This document shows, in pieces, positions 49,810-58,245 of a stretch of DNA of 64,000 nt. Each line of letters opens with the position of its first letter. Within the stretch, counting starts at the first letter, position 1. Under the pieces are notes generated by a model that made no database searches, had not been told where the DNA came from, and was given only the letters and a program-made list of their open reading frames with translations. Source of the stretch: GCA-001856825 sp049965815 (lineage in GTDB: Archaea; Thermoplasmatota; Thermoplasmata; Thermoplasmatales; GCA-001856825); the NCBI GenBank assembly GCA_049965815.1, contig JBMFVV010000003.1, forward strand, positions 1 to 64,000, given 5' to 3'. Position numbers and translations under genes: made by a program.

Positions 49810-50414
49810 TTGAATAAAACTAGCGGGAGGAACATCACCTACTACAGAAAAAAAGACCCATCTCAGGTGATAAAGGAGATAAAGATCAACGAGACGTCGC
49901 TCAATTGGTTTCCTTCAGGTAGGAAGGCTTCTGTTAATCTTTTTCTCTATCTGAGAAATGATACAGATAGGCCGCTAACATCCATACCCATTTCACTGCC
50001 ATCAGGTGGGTCAGACTCACCGGAAGACCTCAACTTGAACGCTTACGACCAATATGGAAGTATAGATAAAAACCGCATTAATACCACTTACACCTATCCG
50101 GGCCGGATATTGATCTCAGTTGGTTCTAACAAAGTTCTAAAACCTATTGAAAAAACTTCGTGTTCCTGCAGGGGAATATTGATATAAACGATGATTAGAT
50201 GAAATTTTCACTCCCCATCAACATAGATTCATTCAAGATGAGCTGTATTTCTGACCAAACAAGGGAGTTCTACATAAAGAGACTGTTACTGGACGGAATA
50301 AAAGAGAGCAATCCAGACCCAGTAAAGAGAGGTACACTGGAAGGGGGAAATTCCTATACGGAAGTGTAATTCGATAAACTGGTGAAAGGAGAAACGATAG
50401 TAGTATCGTGGTAG
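49810..50414 (+). pseudogene. decayed zinc-finger/winged-helix/beta-domain gene
   Basis: This stretch matches protein A from the end of the winged helix onward. The first part (49810-50187) reads NITYYRKKD, ISLPSGGSDSPEDLNLNAYD and IDKNRINTTYTY, against NSVLYSKKT, VSLPIGVIDSPDQIDLIAFD and a corresponding strand in protein A. After a frame change the match resumes from about 50202 (FSLPINIDSFKMSC, IKRLLLDGIKESNP, KRGTLEGGNSYTEV), then a TAA at about 50367 and FDKLVKGETIVVSW to the end. The zinc finger and winged helix are missing. It is therefore a 5'-truncated, frameshifted and stop-containing relic, not a 125-residue gene. Confidence 0.78.
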
Positions 50415-50548
50415 GTGAAATTTAGAGTATTGTAACATCATCCATTCCCAAGGAAATTATACAAAGCCTTTTGAATTGTGTACCAAATAGTTAATATAAG
50501 TTTAAGAGGTTTATCTGCAGTGATGCATGATCAAAAGGTGAAGATCGA

Positions 50549-50842
50549 TTGATTGCGTGGAATAGCCTGCTAGATTTCGTACTCAGTTTCGTAGTAGGTT
50601 TATTGTTCGGTCTCTCCGTGAAGAAAGGTGCAATGGCGTTCCTCCTTGCGATCATCGGGTTTATCATAGCGGGATATGTAGGTCTAACATTCATCCCTAA
50701 AATATCTCTGGCGTATGAAATAAACAAATTCATAGGCTTATTATCTGCATACATAAAGGACTTCCATATTGGAGCACTTTCTGTATCCCTTTCAATAGTA
50801 CTCTTTCTTGTCGGGCTAGCAATAGGACTCTGGAAAGGTTGA
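50549..50842 (+). CDS. small three-helix membrane protein
   Basis: A 97-residue protein with three predicted membrane helices (about residues 7-24, 28-48 and 73-93) and a short polar loop; no family recognised. It begins at TTG 50549 with AAAGGTGA about 8 nt upstream, so translation is likely leadered. Located between the decayed module and a pilin-like gene, it could be linked to the pilus cluster. A long T-run follows. Confidence 0.6.
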   Translation: MIAWNSLLDFVLSFVVGLLFGLSVKKGAMAFLLAIIGFIIAGYVGLTFIPKISLAYEINKFIGLLSAYIKDFHIGALSVSLSIVLFLVGLAIGLWKG

Positions 50843-50862
50843 GCTTCAAAATATGCTTTCCT

Positions 50863-50870
50863 CTTTTTTT
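50863..50870 (+). terminator. T-run after small membrane protein gene
   Basis: An oligo-T tract within CCTCTTTTTTTGG follows the stop at 50842 by about 20 nt and precedes the promoter of the pilin-like gene. Confidence 0.4.
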
Positions 50871-50960
50871 GGCACTTTATAAATGCTATCTTAAGCCATC
50901 ATATTCGATGATTAGCTACAAGAACCCATAAAGATTCATAAGGCAGAAAAATATTCATTT

Positions 50961-51722
50961 TTGTTGAAAGAAGTAAGAAGGGAGGAAGCGGTATCAGAGG
51001 TCGTGGGAACAATCCTTGTACTTGCGATTACCATTGTACTTTTTGCCGCTGTTTTTTTCTATATTCAGCAATTTCCACTAGCAAATCCATCAGAGCAGGT
51101 AACCGTTTATCCCGAAATATCTTACAACCCCCACTCACAAATCTTGTATGAGAACATTACGTTGAAAGCAGGAAGCATCCTTCCGAGGAGCAACACATAT
51201 TTCATTGTTATTATAAACAATAAAGAGTTTACTACCCCTACTACTAATATTAAGCTCGGAAGCCCTTACAATAATTCGTCAATATACCTGGAACCCGGAG
51301 ATGTTTTGATGTGGAACAGTTCACTGACAGGTGTGACAATCCCTGAAAATTCCAGCGTCACCTCTTTCCTGTTCTATAAACCATCTAGCCAGATACTATG
51401 GCAGTCTAAGTATGTCGTCTCTAGCCAGTTGTCAATATCTTCTTTCTATGTCACCCCCTTCCCTGTTAAACCAGATACTTCATTTGAAATCGTGCTGGAC
51501 GTTGAAACCTATGACCCTAATGGTACCACTGCATACTTGAATCTTTCATCTCTGTATGGATCAAACTTCAATGTGTCCATGCACCTTTATAGCACATCAG
51601 TTAGCACAGTAACCTTCTATTTCTATGGAAGTTCCCCTGATGTTGTTCCAGCTAATTCAACAGCATATGTTACTGTGAATGCAAATGGAATGATCCAGAA
51701 TTCTGAACTCATTCTAAGCTGA
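50961..51722 (+). CDS. archaeal type IV pilin-like protein
   Basis: A 253-residue secreted protein with a class III signal: EVRREEAVSEVVGTILVLAI, the SEVVG-type motif seen in archaeal pilins and archaellin relatives, followed by a hydrophobic stretch and a beta-rich, Ser/Thr/Asn-rich domain with several N-x-S/T sites. TTG codons at 50961 and 50964 are the only starts. An AT-rich GAAAAATATTC just upstream may be the promoter. Together with the pilin-like gene at 48.7 kb it suggests that surface filament genes surround the decayed module. No assembly ATPase or membrane platform gene is in the window. Confidence 0.83.
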   Translation: MLKEVRREEAVSEVVGTILVLAITIVLFAAVFFYIQQFPLANPSEQVTVYPEISYNPHSQILYENITLKAGSILPRSNTYFIVIINNKEFTTPTTNIKLGSPYNNSSIYLEPGDVLMWNSSLTGVTIPENSSVTSFLFYKPSSQILWQSKYVVSSQLSISSFYVTPFPVKPDTSFEIVLDVETYDPNGTTAYLNLSSLYGSNFNVSMHLYSTSVSTVTFYFYGSSPDVVPANSTAYVTVNANGMIQNSELILS

Positions 51723-51873
51723 CATCCTGAAAAAAATATCCGTGATAAAATGGAAATACTTTGATGATGGGTTTCTTTCATTTCCAGTGACAATGAATAA
51801 GAGCCATGAAATGTTATACTACAGTATCATAACAACTGACAAACATCTATATAATCCGATGGAATTATAAACA

Positions 51874-52464
51874 GTGATTATTGAGCTTGAGGCTCTTGGA
51901 ATCATCGGAACTTTATATGTACTTGCTGTGTTTGTTCTATCTATCCTGAACTTCTCAAACATCATGAGAAGACAGTTCCTGAAGGCATCAGCCCTCTTCT
52001 TCATATTCAGCTTGATTTCGATGATATTTGTGGTTTTACTTGGCTATTCCAGCATCTTCTTCCTTCCCCTAGTTACCACGGAATTCCTTCTTATGATAAC
52101 TCTGTTCTACAGTTACTTGAAATCTAATGTCTATTTCCTCTCTGCGATGCTCTTTCCCCTAGCTACTGGGTCGGGATTTATGACAAGGGTGATACCATAC
52201 TTTGAAGACATAGTTGTCATCCTGGCAATCTACTTTTCCCTTTACATAACCGGTTCAATCCTTCAAGCCAAATCCCAGGAGAGTAAGGGAAGCACAGTGG
52301 TAATGGGATCGTTCATCCTGATGGATGCATCACTCATTTTGGAAGCTTTCTATATTTTGAAGTTCAACAGCTCGTTCATGGAGATTGGAGTAACTCTCTT
52401 CGTACTGTCAATAATTCTATTCCTGCTACCTTTCCTGGTGGGGGTGTTTTCTAAGAATGCCTAA
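51874..52464 (+). CDS. six-helix membrane protein of unknown function
   Basis: A 196-residue protein with about six hydrophobic helices and short loops; no catalytic motif and no family recognised. It starts at GTG 51874. Its end overlaps the following winged-helix gene by 8 nt, so a membrane protein and a DNA-binding protein are co-translated. This could be a membrane sensor with its regulator; the pair follows a pilin-like gene on the same strand. Confidence 0.65.
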   Translation: MIIELEALGIIGTLYVLAVFVLSILNFSNIMRRQFLKASALFFIFSLISMIFVVLLGYSSIFFLPLVTTEFLLMITLFYSYLKSNVYFLSAMLFPLATGSGFMTRVIPYFEDIVVILAIYFSLYITGSILQAKSQESKGSTVVMGSFILMDASLILEAFYILKFNSSFMEIGVTLFVLSIILFLLPFLVGVFSKNA

Positions 52465-52756
52465 TGGGGGGCCTCAACGGATGAGGAAGAACAGAAACGA
52501 GGTGCAGATAATATTCGAGTTCATGCAAGAGATAAAAGACGGTAACTCTCAAACCTCATCCCTGTTGAGAAAGGTAAATATCCCCTTCAATAAGTATCAG
52601 GAGCTTGTACAGCAGCTGAAAGACAGAGGAATGCTGTCTGTAACGCCAGATGGGAGTAAGGTGGCACTGGAACTCACAGACAAGGGTAAGGAGTTCCTGG
52701 AACAGTATAAAAAGTTCAGTAAGATGATGGAGAAAAGCTATGGACTGACTCTTTAA
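52457..52756 (+). CDS. small winged-helix DNA-binding protein
   Basis: A 99-residue protein with a winged-helix core (IIFEFMQEIKDG, SSLLRKVNIPFNKYQELVQQL, DRGMLSVTPDGSKVALELTDKG) and a C-terminal helix for dimerisation, of the archaeal wHTH type common near membrane proteins. It overlaps the upstream membrane protein gene by 8 nt; the internal ATG at 52481 is an alternative start. It probably regulates its own operon or the pilin genes, by position only. Confidence 0.72.
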   Translation: MPNGGPQRMRKNRNEVQIIFEFMQEIKDGNSQTSSLLRKVNIPFNKYQELVQQLKDRGMLSVTPDGSKVALELTDKGKEFLEQYKKFSKMMEKSYGLTL

Positions 52757-52821
52757 ATTGTGACATTCTTTAAAGGGCCATTGAACCATTTGAAAAGCAA
52801 AAGTATTTCCTGACTTTAGTC

Positions 52822-53142
52822 ATGTACTGGACGATTATTATGGTGAGCGAAGGGAGAATTGTGGAAAACGCGGCAGGTCCTGTTGTAACTGCTATGGTTC
52901 ATCTTAAGGCTGATACCGCAAAGATTGAAACAATTAGCGCAAGTCTTTCGGAACTCAATTTTGTTGAAGACATATACCTGACTACGGGGAACTGGGATAT
53001 GATCTTAAAAGTGAGATTCCCGAACGTGAATCAGATGAAAAACTTCCTGGTCAAGGATTTGAGAAATGTTGATGGAATAAAGGATTCTTACACATCCATG
53101 GTCATTAATATATTCAAAGATAGGGGGGTTAAGTTCCAGTGA
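52822..53142 (+). CDS. stand-alone Lrp/AsnC effector (RAM) domain protein
   Basis: A 106-residue protein with the ferredoxin-like beta-alpha-beta pattern of the Lrp/AsnC ligand-binding domain: VVTAMVHLKADTAKIETISASL, VEDIYLTTGNWDMILKVRF and VDGIKDSYTSMVI. It lacks the N-terminal HTH, so it cannot bind DNA itself; stand-alone RAM proteins may modulate full-length Lrp proteins or sense amino acids. An alternative start is ATG 52840. The UPF0147 gene begins right after its stop. Confidence 0.8.
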   Translation: MYWTIIMVSEGRIVENAAGPVVTAMVHLKADTAKIETISASLSELNFVEDIYLTTGNWDMILKVRFPNVNQMKNFLVKDLRNVDGIKDSYTSMVINIFKDRGVKFQ

Positions 53143-53151
53143 GTGATAATT

Positions 53152-53430
53152 ATGGACGAAATGACACAGATTTTGGTTGACACAACAAAGATGCTAGACG
53201 ACCTGATTTCAGACTATTCCGTGCCTAGGAACATAAGGAAGAACATTCAGGCAGCAAAGATGAAACTTTCCCAGAACAAGGGAACGCTTGACCTGAGGGC
53301 TGCAACATCCATCTCTACCCTGGATGAAATAGTGAACGATCCGAACACGCCAGGACATGCAAGAACACTGATCTATACTATAATGGGGAAATTGGAGATA
53401 CTCCAGAAGAAAGCGTCAACACTTCAGTGA
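53152..53430 (+). CDS. UPF0147 family protein
   Basis: A 92-residue all-helical archaeal protein of the UPF0147 family. Features: LISDYSVPRNIRKNIQAAK, LRAATSISTLDEIVNDPN and PGHARTLIYTIMGKLE, matching the family's VPxNIRR ... RAAxAxxxLDEVxNDPN ... HTRTLIW pattern. The function is unknown although the family is widespread in archaea. ATG 53152 is preferred to GTG 53143. It ends in a 7-nt convergent overlap with the mutase small subunit gene. Confidence 0.88.
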   Translation: MDEMTQILVDTTKMLDDLISDYSVPRNIRKNIQAAKMKLSQNKGTLDLRAATSISTLDEIVNDPNTPGHARTLIYTIMGKLEILQKKASTLQ

Positions 53431-53837
53431 TCCATCTTCCATTTCTTCTTTGCCACTTTTCTAACGTGGTCTATAACCTGTTCCAGCGGTGTTCCTGGCC
53501 CGAAATTCCCGGTAATTCCCATTTTTTCCAGTTTCTTCCTGTCTGCTGGGGGTATGATCCCTCCGCCCACAACTTGGATATCGTCCGCCCCCAGTTTCTT
53601 TAGCCATTTTTTCACTTCAGGGAATGCGCTCAGGTGCGCGCTGTTGTGAAGGCTTAAAGCCACGACGTCGACGTCCTCGTCCACTGCTATCCTGGCAACT
53701 GTTTCTGGAGTTGGCAGTAGTCCGGCATAAAGAACTTCCATACCTGCATCCCTGAACGCCTTTGCCAGAATAAGAACACCCCTGTCGTGGCCGTCCAGTG
53801 CAGGCTTTGCAACAAGTATCCTGATCCTCCTGTTCAT
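53424..53837 (-). CDS. methylmalonyl-CoA mutase, cobalamin-binding subunit
   Basis: A 137-residue B12-binding subunit. The base-off cobalamin motif is visible as Asp15-x-His17-x2-Gly20 (LDGHDRG), followed by SLHNSAHLSAFP and VVGGGIIPPAD, the family's SxL and GG motifs. It works with the large subunit to interconvert (R)-methylmalonyl-CoA and succinyl-CoA. ATG 53837 overlaps the large subunit stop as ATGA; the ORF can be read from ATG 53858. Two-subunit mutases of this kind are usual in archaea. Confidence 0.93.
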   Translation of the reverse strand: MNRRIRILVAKPALDGHDRGVLILAKAFRDAGMEVLYAGLLPTPETVARIAVDEDVDVVALSLHNSAHLSAFPEVKKWLKKLGADDIQVVGGGIIPPADRKKLEKMGITGNFGPGTPLEQVIDHVRKVAKKKWKMDH

Positions 53838-55471
53838 ATTATCGTTGGTTCCTTCCATCCTCCGAACACCTCCCTACCGACATCTGTGATCTCCTCCAGA
53901 GTGGCATAATTCTTGACAGCTTCCATTATGGCTTCCATGGAGTTTCCATCGCCACTGTAGACTTCCTTGAGTCTTTCAAGGCTCTTCTGTACTAGACTGT
54001 TGTTCCTCTTGAGCCTCACTTCCTGCAGCCGCTTCCGCTGAATCCTTTCCGCCTTGAGGTCAATCTTGAGTACGTTGATCGGTTGTTCATTCTCTTTCAC
54101 GAATGCGTTGACCCCCACTATCTTCATTTCTCCGCTTTCCACTTTCTTCTGATGAGCATAGGCAGTGGCAGCTATCTCCCTCTGCAGGTAACCGTTCTTT
54201 ATGGAATTGACAACGCCACCCATTCCATCTATTGTCTTGAAATACTTGTATGCCTCCTCTTCCATCTTGTCTGTAAGGCTTTCGATGTAATACGAGCCTC
54301 CCAGTGGATCTATCACATCTGGAATGCCTGTTTCGTAAGCAAGTATCTGCTGAGTTCTCAGTGCCACCTCAACTGCCTGCTCCGATGGAAGAGCCCATGC
54401 CTCATCGTACGAATTCGTGTGAAGGCTCTGTGTTCCTCCCAGCACTGCAGCGAGTGCCTCGATTGACGTCCTCACAATGTTATTAAGTGGTTGCTGCCAG
54501 GTTAGCGAATATCCGGAAGTCTGGCTGTGGAATCTCAACTTCATCGATCTGTCGTTCTTCGCGCCGTAAGTCTCCTTCATCTCCCTTGCCCAGATCCTCC
54601 GGGCTGCCCTGAACTTGGCAATTTCCTCAAAGAAGTTTATTGAACTGTTGAAGAAGAAGCTGAGCCTCGGGGCGAATGAATCCACATCCAGCCCGTTATC
54701 TATCCCCATTTTAACGTATTCGAAGCCGTCGGCCAGTGTGAATGCAAGTTCCTGTACTGCAGACGCACCTGCCTCCCTTATATGGTAACCTGATATTGAT
54801 ATGTAATTCCATTTTGGCATGTTTTTGGTACAGTACACCATCATGTCCCGTATCAGTCTCATGTGCGCTTCCGGAGGATATATCCATTCCTTCTGCGCTA
54901 TGTATTCCTTCAATATGTCTGCCTGTACTGTCCCCGCAAGTTGACTCTTAGAGACTCCCGCCTTTTCACCCACAACTGCATACATTGCAGTGAGGATGTT
55001 TGCGGGCGCATTGATTGTCATTGAAGTAGACACCTTGTCGAGCGGTATGCCCTTGAAAATTATTTCCATGTCTTTCAGGGAGGAAACGTTGACTCCGCAT
55101 TTTCCAACTTCACCATGTGCCCTTTCAGATGTTGCATCCAGCCCGTAAAGGGTGGGCATGTCAAATGCAATACTCAGCCCCGTCTCGCCATGCGAAAGCA
55201 GCAGTTTCAATCTTCCGTTTGTGTCCTCTGGTGTACCAAAACCTGAAAACATTCTCATAGTCCAGAGCTTTCCTCTGTACATATCCTTGTGAATTCCCCT
55301 TGTGTAAGGATACTCTCCAGGGTTGGCAAGCTGGTCCTCGTAACTCTTCGTGAAGTCATCCGGGGTGTAATATTCTTTAAGCCTTATGCCAGAGCTGTTT
55401 GTCCTCTCCCCAGATCCAGCACTTTCCATCTGTTGTTTGTATGCCTTCTTTGCTCTGTTTTTATCCGGCAT
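53834..55471 (-). CDS. methylmalonyl-CoA mutase, catalytic subunit
   Basis: A 545-residue large subunit with the TIM-barrel domain that binds the acyl-CoA. Typical stretches: YTRGIHKDMYRGKLWTMRMF (substrate tyrosine region), GLSIAFDMPTLYGLDA, TMTINAPA-like STSMTINAPANILTAMY, SISGYHIREAGA, LRFHSQTSGYSLTWQQP and GGTQSLHTNSYDEAW with the catalytic histidines. The cobalamin domain is a separate gene, overlapping by ATGA. The pathway may be propionyl-CoA or branched-chain degradation to succinyl-CoA, feeding the aconitase-containing citric acid cycle; the epimerase and MeaB chaperone genes are not in the window. Confidence 0.95.
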   Translation of the reverse strand: MPDKNRAKKAYKQQMESAGSGERTNSSGIRLKEYYTPDDFTKSYEDQLANPGEYPYTRGIHKDMYRGKLWTMRMFSGFGTPEDTNGRLKLLLSHGETGLSIAFDMPTLYGLDATSERAHGEVGKCGVNVSSLKDMEIIFKGIPLDKVSTSMTINAPANILTAMYAVVGEKAGVSKSQLAGTVQADILKEYIAQKEWIYPPEAHMRLIRDMMVYCTKNMPKWNYISISGYHIREAGASAVQELAFTLADGFEYVKMGIDNGLDVDSFAPRLSFFFNSSINFFEEIAKFRAARRIWAREMKETYGAKNDRSMKLRFHSQTSGYSLTWQQPLNNIVRTSIEALAAVLGGTQSLHTNSYDEAWALPSEQAVEVALRTQQILAYETGIPDVIDPLGGSYYIESLTDKMEEEAYKYFKTIDGMGGVVNSIKNGYLQREIAATAYAHQKKVESGEMKIVGVNAFVKENEQPINVLKIDLKAERIQRKRLQEVRLKRNNSLVQKSLERLKEVYSGDGNSMEAIMEAVKNYATLEEITDVGREVFGGWKEPTII

Positions 55472-55582
55472 CTCCTACTACATCAGTATTCAATAAAAAA
55501 TTCTTTCCTTTAACGGTTTTCCCCTGTAAGAACGATATTTGCCTTCCATAACAGTTAATTATTCTCCTTTAATCAGAAGCAT

Positions 55583-58237
55583 ATGAGTTCTAAGATCAAT
55601 ATCGAAGGAAAAGAATACGATTATTTCCCCCTGAAGGAACTAGAGTCGAAGGGATACAGTATCGCCAACCTGCCATATTCAACCAAAATACTCCTTGAAA
55701 ACCTGCTGAGAAAGATGGATGGAAAAGTGGTAAGGGAGGAGCATATAGTTAAAGTGTTGGAAAGGAAGAGGGAGGAGATACCATTCTTCCCATCAAGGGT
55801 CATACTTCAGGATTATACCGGTGTTCCACTGATTGTTGACCTCATAGCCATGAGGAATGCGGCATCAAAGATGGGTAAGGACCCACAGAAGATAAACCCG
55901 GTAATACCGGTACAACTGGTTGCAGACCATTCAGTTCAGGTTGACAAGTTCGGGACGAGCTATGCGATAATGCAGAATCTGTCGCTTGAATATCAGAGAA
56001 ACAGGGAAAGGTATGCTGCCCTTAAATGGGCGCAGAACAACTTCAAAAATTTGAAGATAGTGCCACCGGGGAATGGGATAGTTCATCAGGTGAACATAGA
56101 GTTCCTTTCTGAGGTGGTCACCGAGAGGGATGGAATGCTCTTTCCTGACACATTGATAGGGACCGATTCCCACACCACTATGGTGAACGGTATCTCTGTC
56201 TTGGGTTGGGGCGTCGGTGGACTGGAGGCTGAAGCTGTGATGGTGGGAGAGCCTTCATACATCATCGTTCCGGAAGTTGTAGGCGTGAAATTAAAGGGAA
56301 AACCACATGAAGGAGTGACGGCAACAGACATAGTTCTCTCAATAACTGAATTCCTGAGGAAATCCAATGTCGTCGGGAAGTTTGTTGAATTTTACGGCGA
56401 CGGAATTAGTCATCTCACGACACAAGACAAGACAACGATATCAAACATGTCGCCGGAGTATGGAGCAACCGTCGGCTATTTCCCCTACTCCAGGAACACC
56501 TCTAGGTATCTTTCCCTCACGGGAAGAGATGAAGAACACATCAGTATCGTGGAGAAATATCTCAAGGAACAGGGGATGTACTACGATGGAAAGAAGAAGG
56601 CATACGACCAGAATCTGGAATTCGACCTGGCAAGCGTTGTCCCATCCATCGCTGGACCTGCAAACCCCGAGGACAGGATATCTCTTTCCAATGTACAGAG
56701 CGTGAAGAAGATTATAGAAGATAGCCTTTCGAAGAATCTCAACCTGAACCAGCAGAGGACTTTTGAATTGAAGATAGGAGGCGAGGAGGCACAGATGAAG
56801 GACGGAAGCGTTGTCATTGCAGCCATAACGAGCTGTACCAACACATCCAACCCTGAGGTGCTGATCGGCGCTGGACTTGTTGCAAAGAACGCTGTCGAAA
56901 GGGGACTTACGAGAAGGCCGTACGTCAAGACGAGCTTTGCACCAGGGAGCCCTGTTGTGAAAGAATATCTAGAAAAGGCAAACCTGCAGCCTTATCTGGA
57001 TGCTCTTGGGTTCCACATCGTTGGATTCGGTTGCACAACCTGCATCGGGAACTCCGGACCACTGATCAGCGAAGTGGATGAAGCCATTAAGAAAGACAAG
57101 ATATATACCACAGCTGTCCTCAGCGGCAACAGGAACTTTGAGGGGAGGATCAACCCATCTGTGATGGGGGCATTCCTCGCATCACCGATGCTAGTTGTCG
57201 CATACGCGCTGGCCGGCAGGATAGACATTGACTTCGAAAAGGAGCCGATTGCAATGGACCCGAACGGAAACCCCGTCTTCCTCAGGGATATCTGGCCTGG
57301 GGACTCTCTCATTGCAAAGTATGAGGAGGAGTTCCTGAGCAAGAAGCACTACAGGGAGAGGAAGGAGAAAATTTTCGAGGGGGTGGATGAATGGAAGAAT
57401 CTGGAGATCCCATCAGGGAAGGAATACACTTTTGACCCCAAGTCCACATATGTAAGGGAACCTCCTTGGTTTGACGTCTCGAATACCCTTGTGCCAATTG
57501 AGAATGCCAGAATCTTGGCGGTACTTGGCGACAGGGTCACAACTGACCATATTTCACCTGCGGGAGCTATTGTGACTGACCTGGAGAAATACAGGGCAAT
57601 ATGGGATGGACTCAAGAGGGGAGACAGCAGCGTGCTGAGTAAGATAGATTCTCCAGCAGCAAAGTACCTGATGGAAAATGGCGTGGCACCAGACGAGTTC
57701 AATTCATTTGGTGCAAGAAGGGGGAATCACGAAGTCATGATGAGGGGAGGCTTCTCTAATCCGAAGATCAAGAACAAGATGGTGGATATCAGTGGAGGTT
57801 TCACAATTCATTTCCCTGCTGGAGAGAAGGTTTCATTCTTCGATGCAGCAGAGAGCTACAGGAAGGAGAACATACCGCTGGTAATATTTGCAGGGAAGAT
57901 GTACGGAGCCGGTAGCAGCAGGGACTGGGCGGCGAAAGCCACATACCTGCTGAACGTGAGGGCAGTAATTGCTGAAAGCTTCGAGAGGATACATCGGTCT
58001 AACCTGACAAACATGGGAGTTATACCGATCGAGGCTAACACATCCAGCTTGAACCTGAAGGGTAACGAAGTTGTGTCAATAGACCTTAGCAACGTCAAAG
58101 AGGGCCAGACGGTAACAATTCAGATCAAGGGCGAAAGTGTTCAAACAATTGAAGGAAAGTTGAGGCTTGACACTGAAGCTGAGGTTGAATATTGCAGGAA
58201 CGGGAACATACTCAACTATACGCTGAAAAAAATGTGA
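55583..58237 (+). CDS. acnA: aconitate hydratase A
   Basis: An 884-residue aconitase of the AcnA/IRP1 type, isomerising citrate to isocitrate. The [4Fe-4S] ligands are Cys in AITSCTNTSNPEVLIGAGL and the pair in GFGCTTCIGNSGPL. Active-site stretches: PDTLIGTDSHTTMVNG, VLSGNRNFEGRI, GDRVTTDHISPAG, FNSFGARRGNHEVMMRGGF and GSSRDWAAKATYLL. The length is normal. Divergent from the methylmalonyl-CoA mutase genes by 111 bp, which contain both promoters; both belong to central carbon metabolism. Confidence 0.97.
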   Translation: MSSKINIEGKEYDYFPLKELESKGYSIANLPYSTKILLENLLRKMDGKVVREEHIVKVLERKREEIPFFPSRVILQDYTGVPLIVDLIAMRNAASKMGKDPQKINPVIPVQLVADHSVQVDKFGTSYAIMQNLSLEYQRNRERYAALKWAQNNFKNLKIVPPGNGIVHQVNIEFLSEVVTERDGMLFPDTLIGTDSHTTMVNGISVLGWGVGGLEAEAVMVGEPSYIIVPEVVGVKLKGKPHEGVTATDIVLSITEFLRKSNVVGKFVEFYGDGISHLTTQDKTTISNMSPEYGATVGYFPYSRNTSRYLSLTGRDEEHISIVEKYLKEQGMYYDGKKKAYDQNLEFDLASVVPSIAGPANPEDRISLSNVQSVKKIIEDSLSKNLNLNQQRTFELKIGGEEAQMKDGSVVIAAITSCTNTSNPEVLIGAGLVAKNAVERGLTRRPYVKTSFAPGSPVVKEYLEKANLQPYLDALGFHIVGFGCTTCIGNSGPLISEVDEAIKKDKIYTTAVLSGNRNFEGRINPSVMGAFLASPMLVVAYALAGRIDIDFEKEPIAMDPNGNPVFLRDIWPGDSLIAKYEEEFLSKKHYRERKEKIFEGVDEWKNLEIPSGKEYTFDPKSTYVREPPWFDVSNTLVPIENARILAVLGDRVTTDHISPAGAIVTDLEKYRAIWDGLKRGDSSVLSKIDSPAAKYLMENGVAPDEFNSFGARRGNHEVMMRGGFSNPKIKNKMVDISGGFTIHFPAGEKVSFFDAAESYRKENIPLVIFAGKMYGAGSSRDWAAKATYLLNVRAVIAESFERIHRSNLTNMGVIPIEANTSSLNLKGNEVVSIDLSNVKEGQTVTIQIKGESVQTIEGKLRLDTEAEVEYCRNGNILNYTLKKM

Positions 58238-58245
58238 AGGGAGAA

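Noticed and set aside
49810..50187. A genuine 125-residue gene
   Set aside because: It aligns with the middle of protein A and the similarity continues in another frame past its stop, so it is part of a pseudogene.
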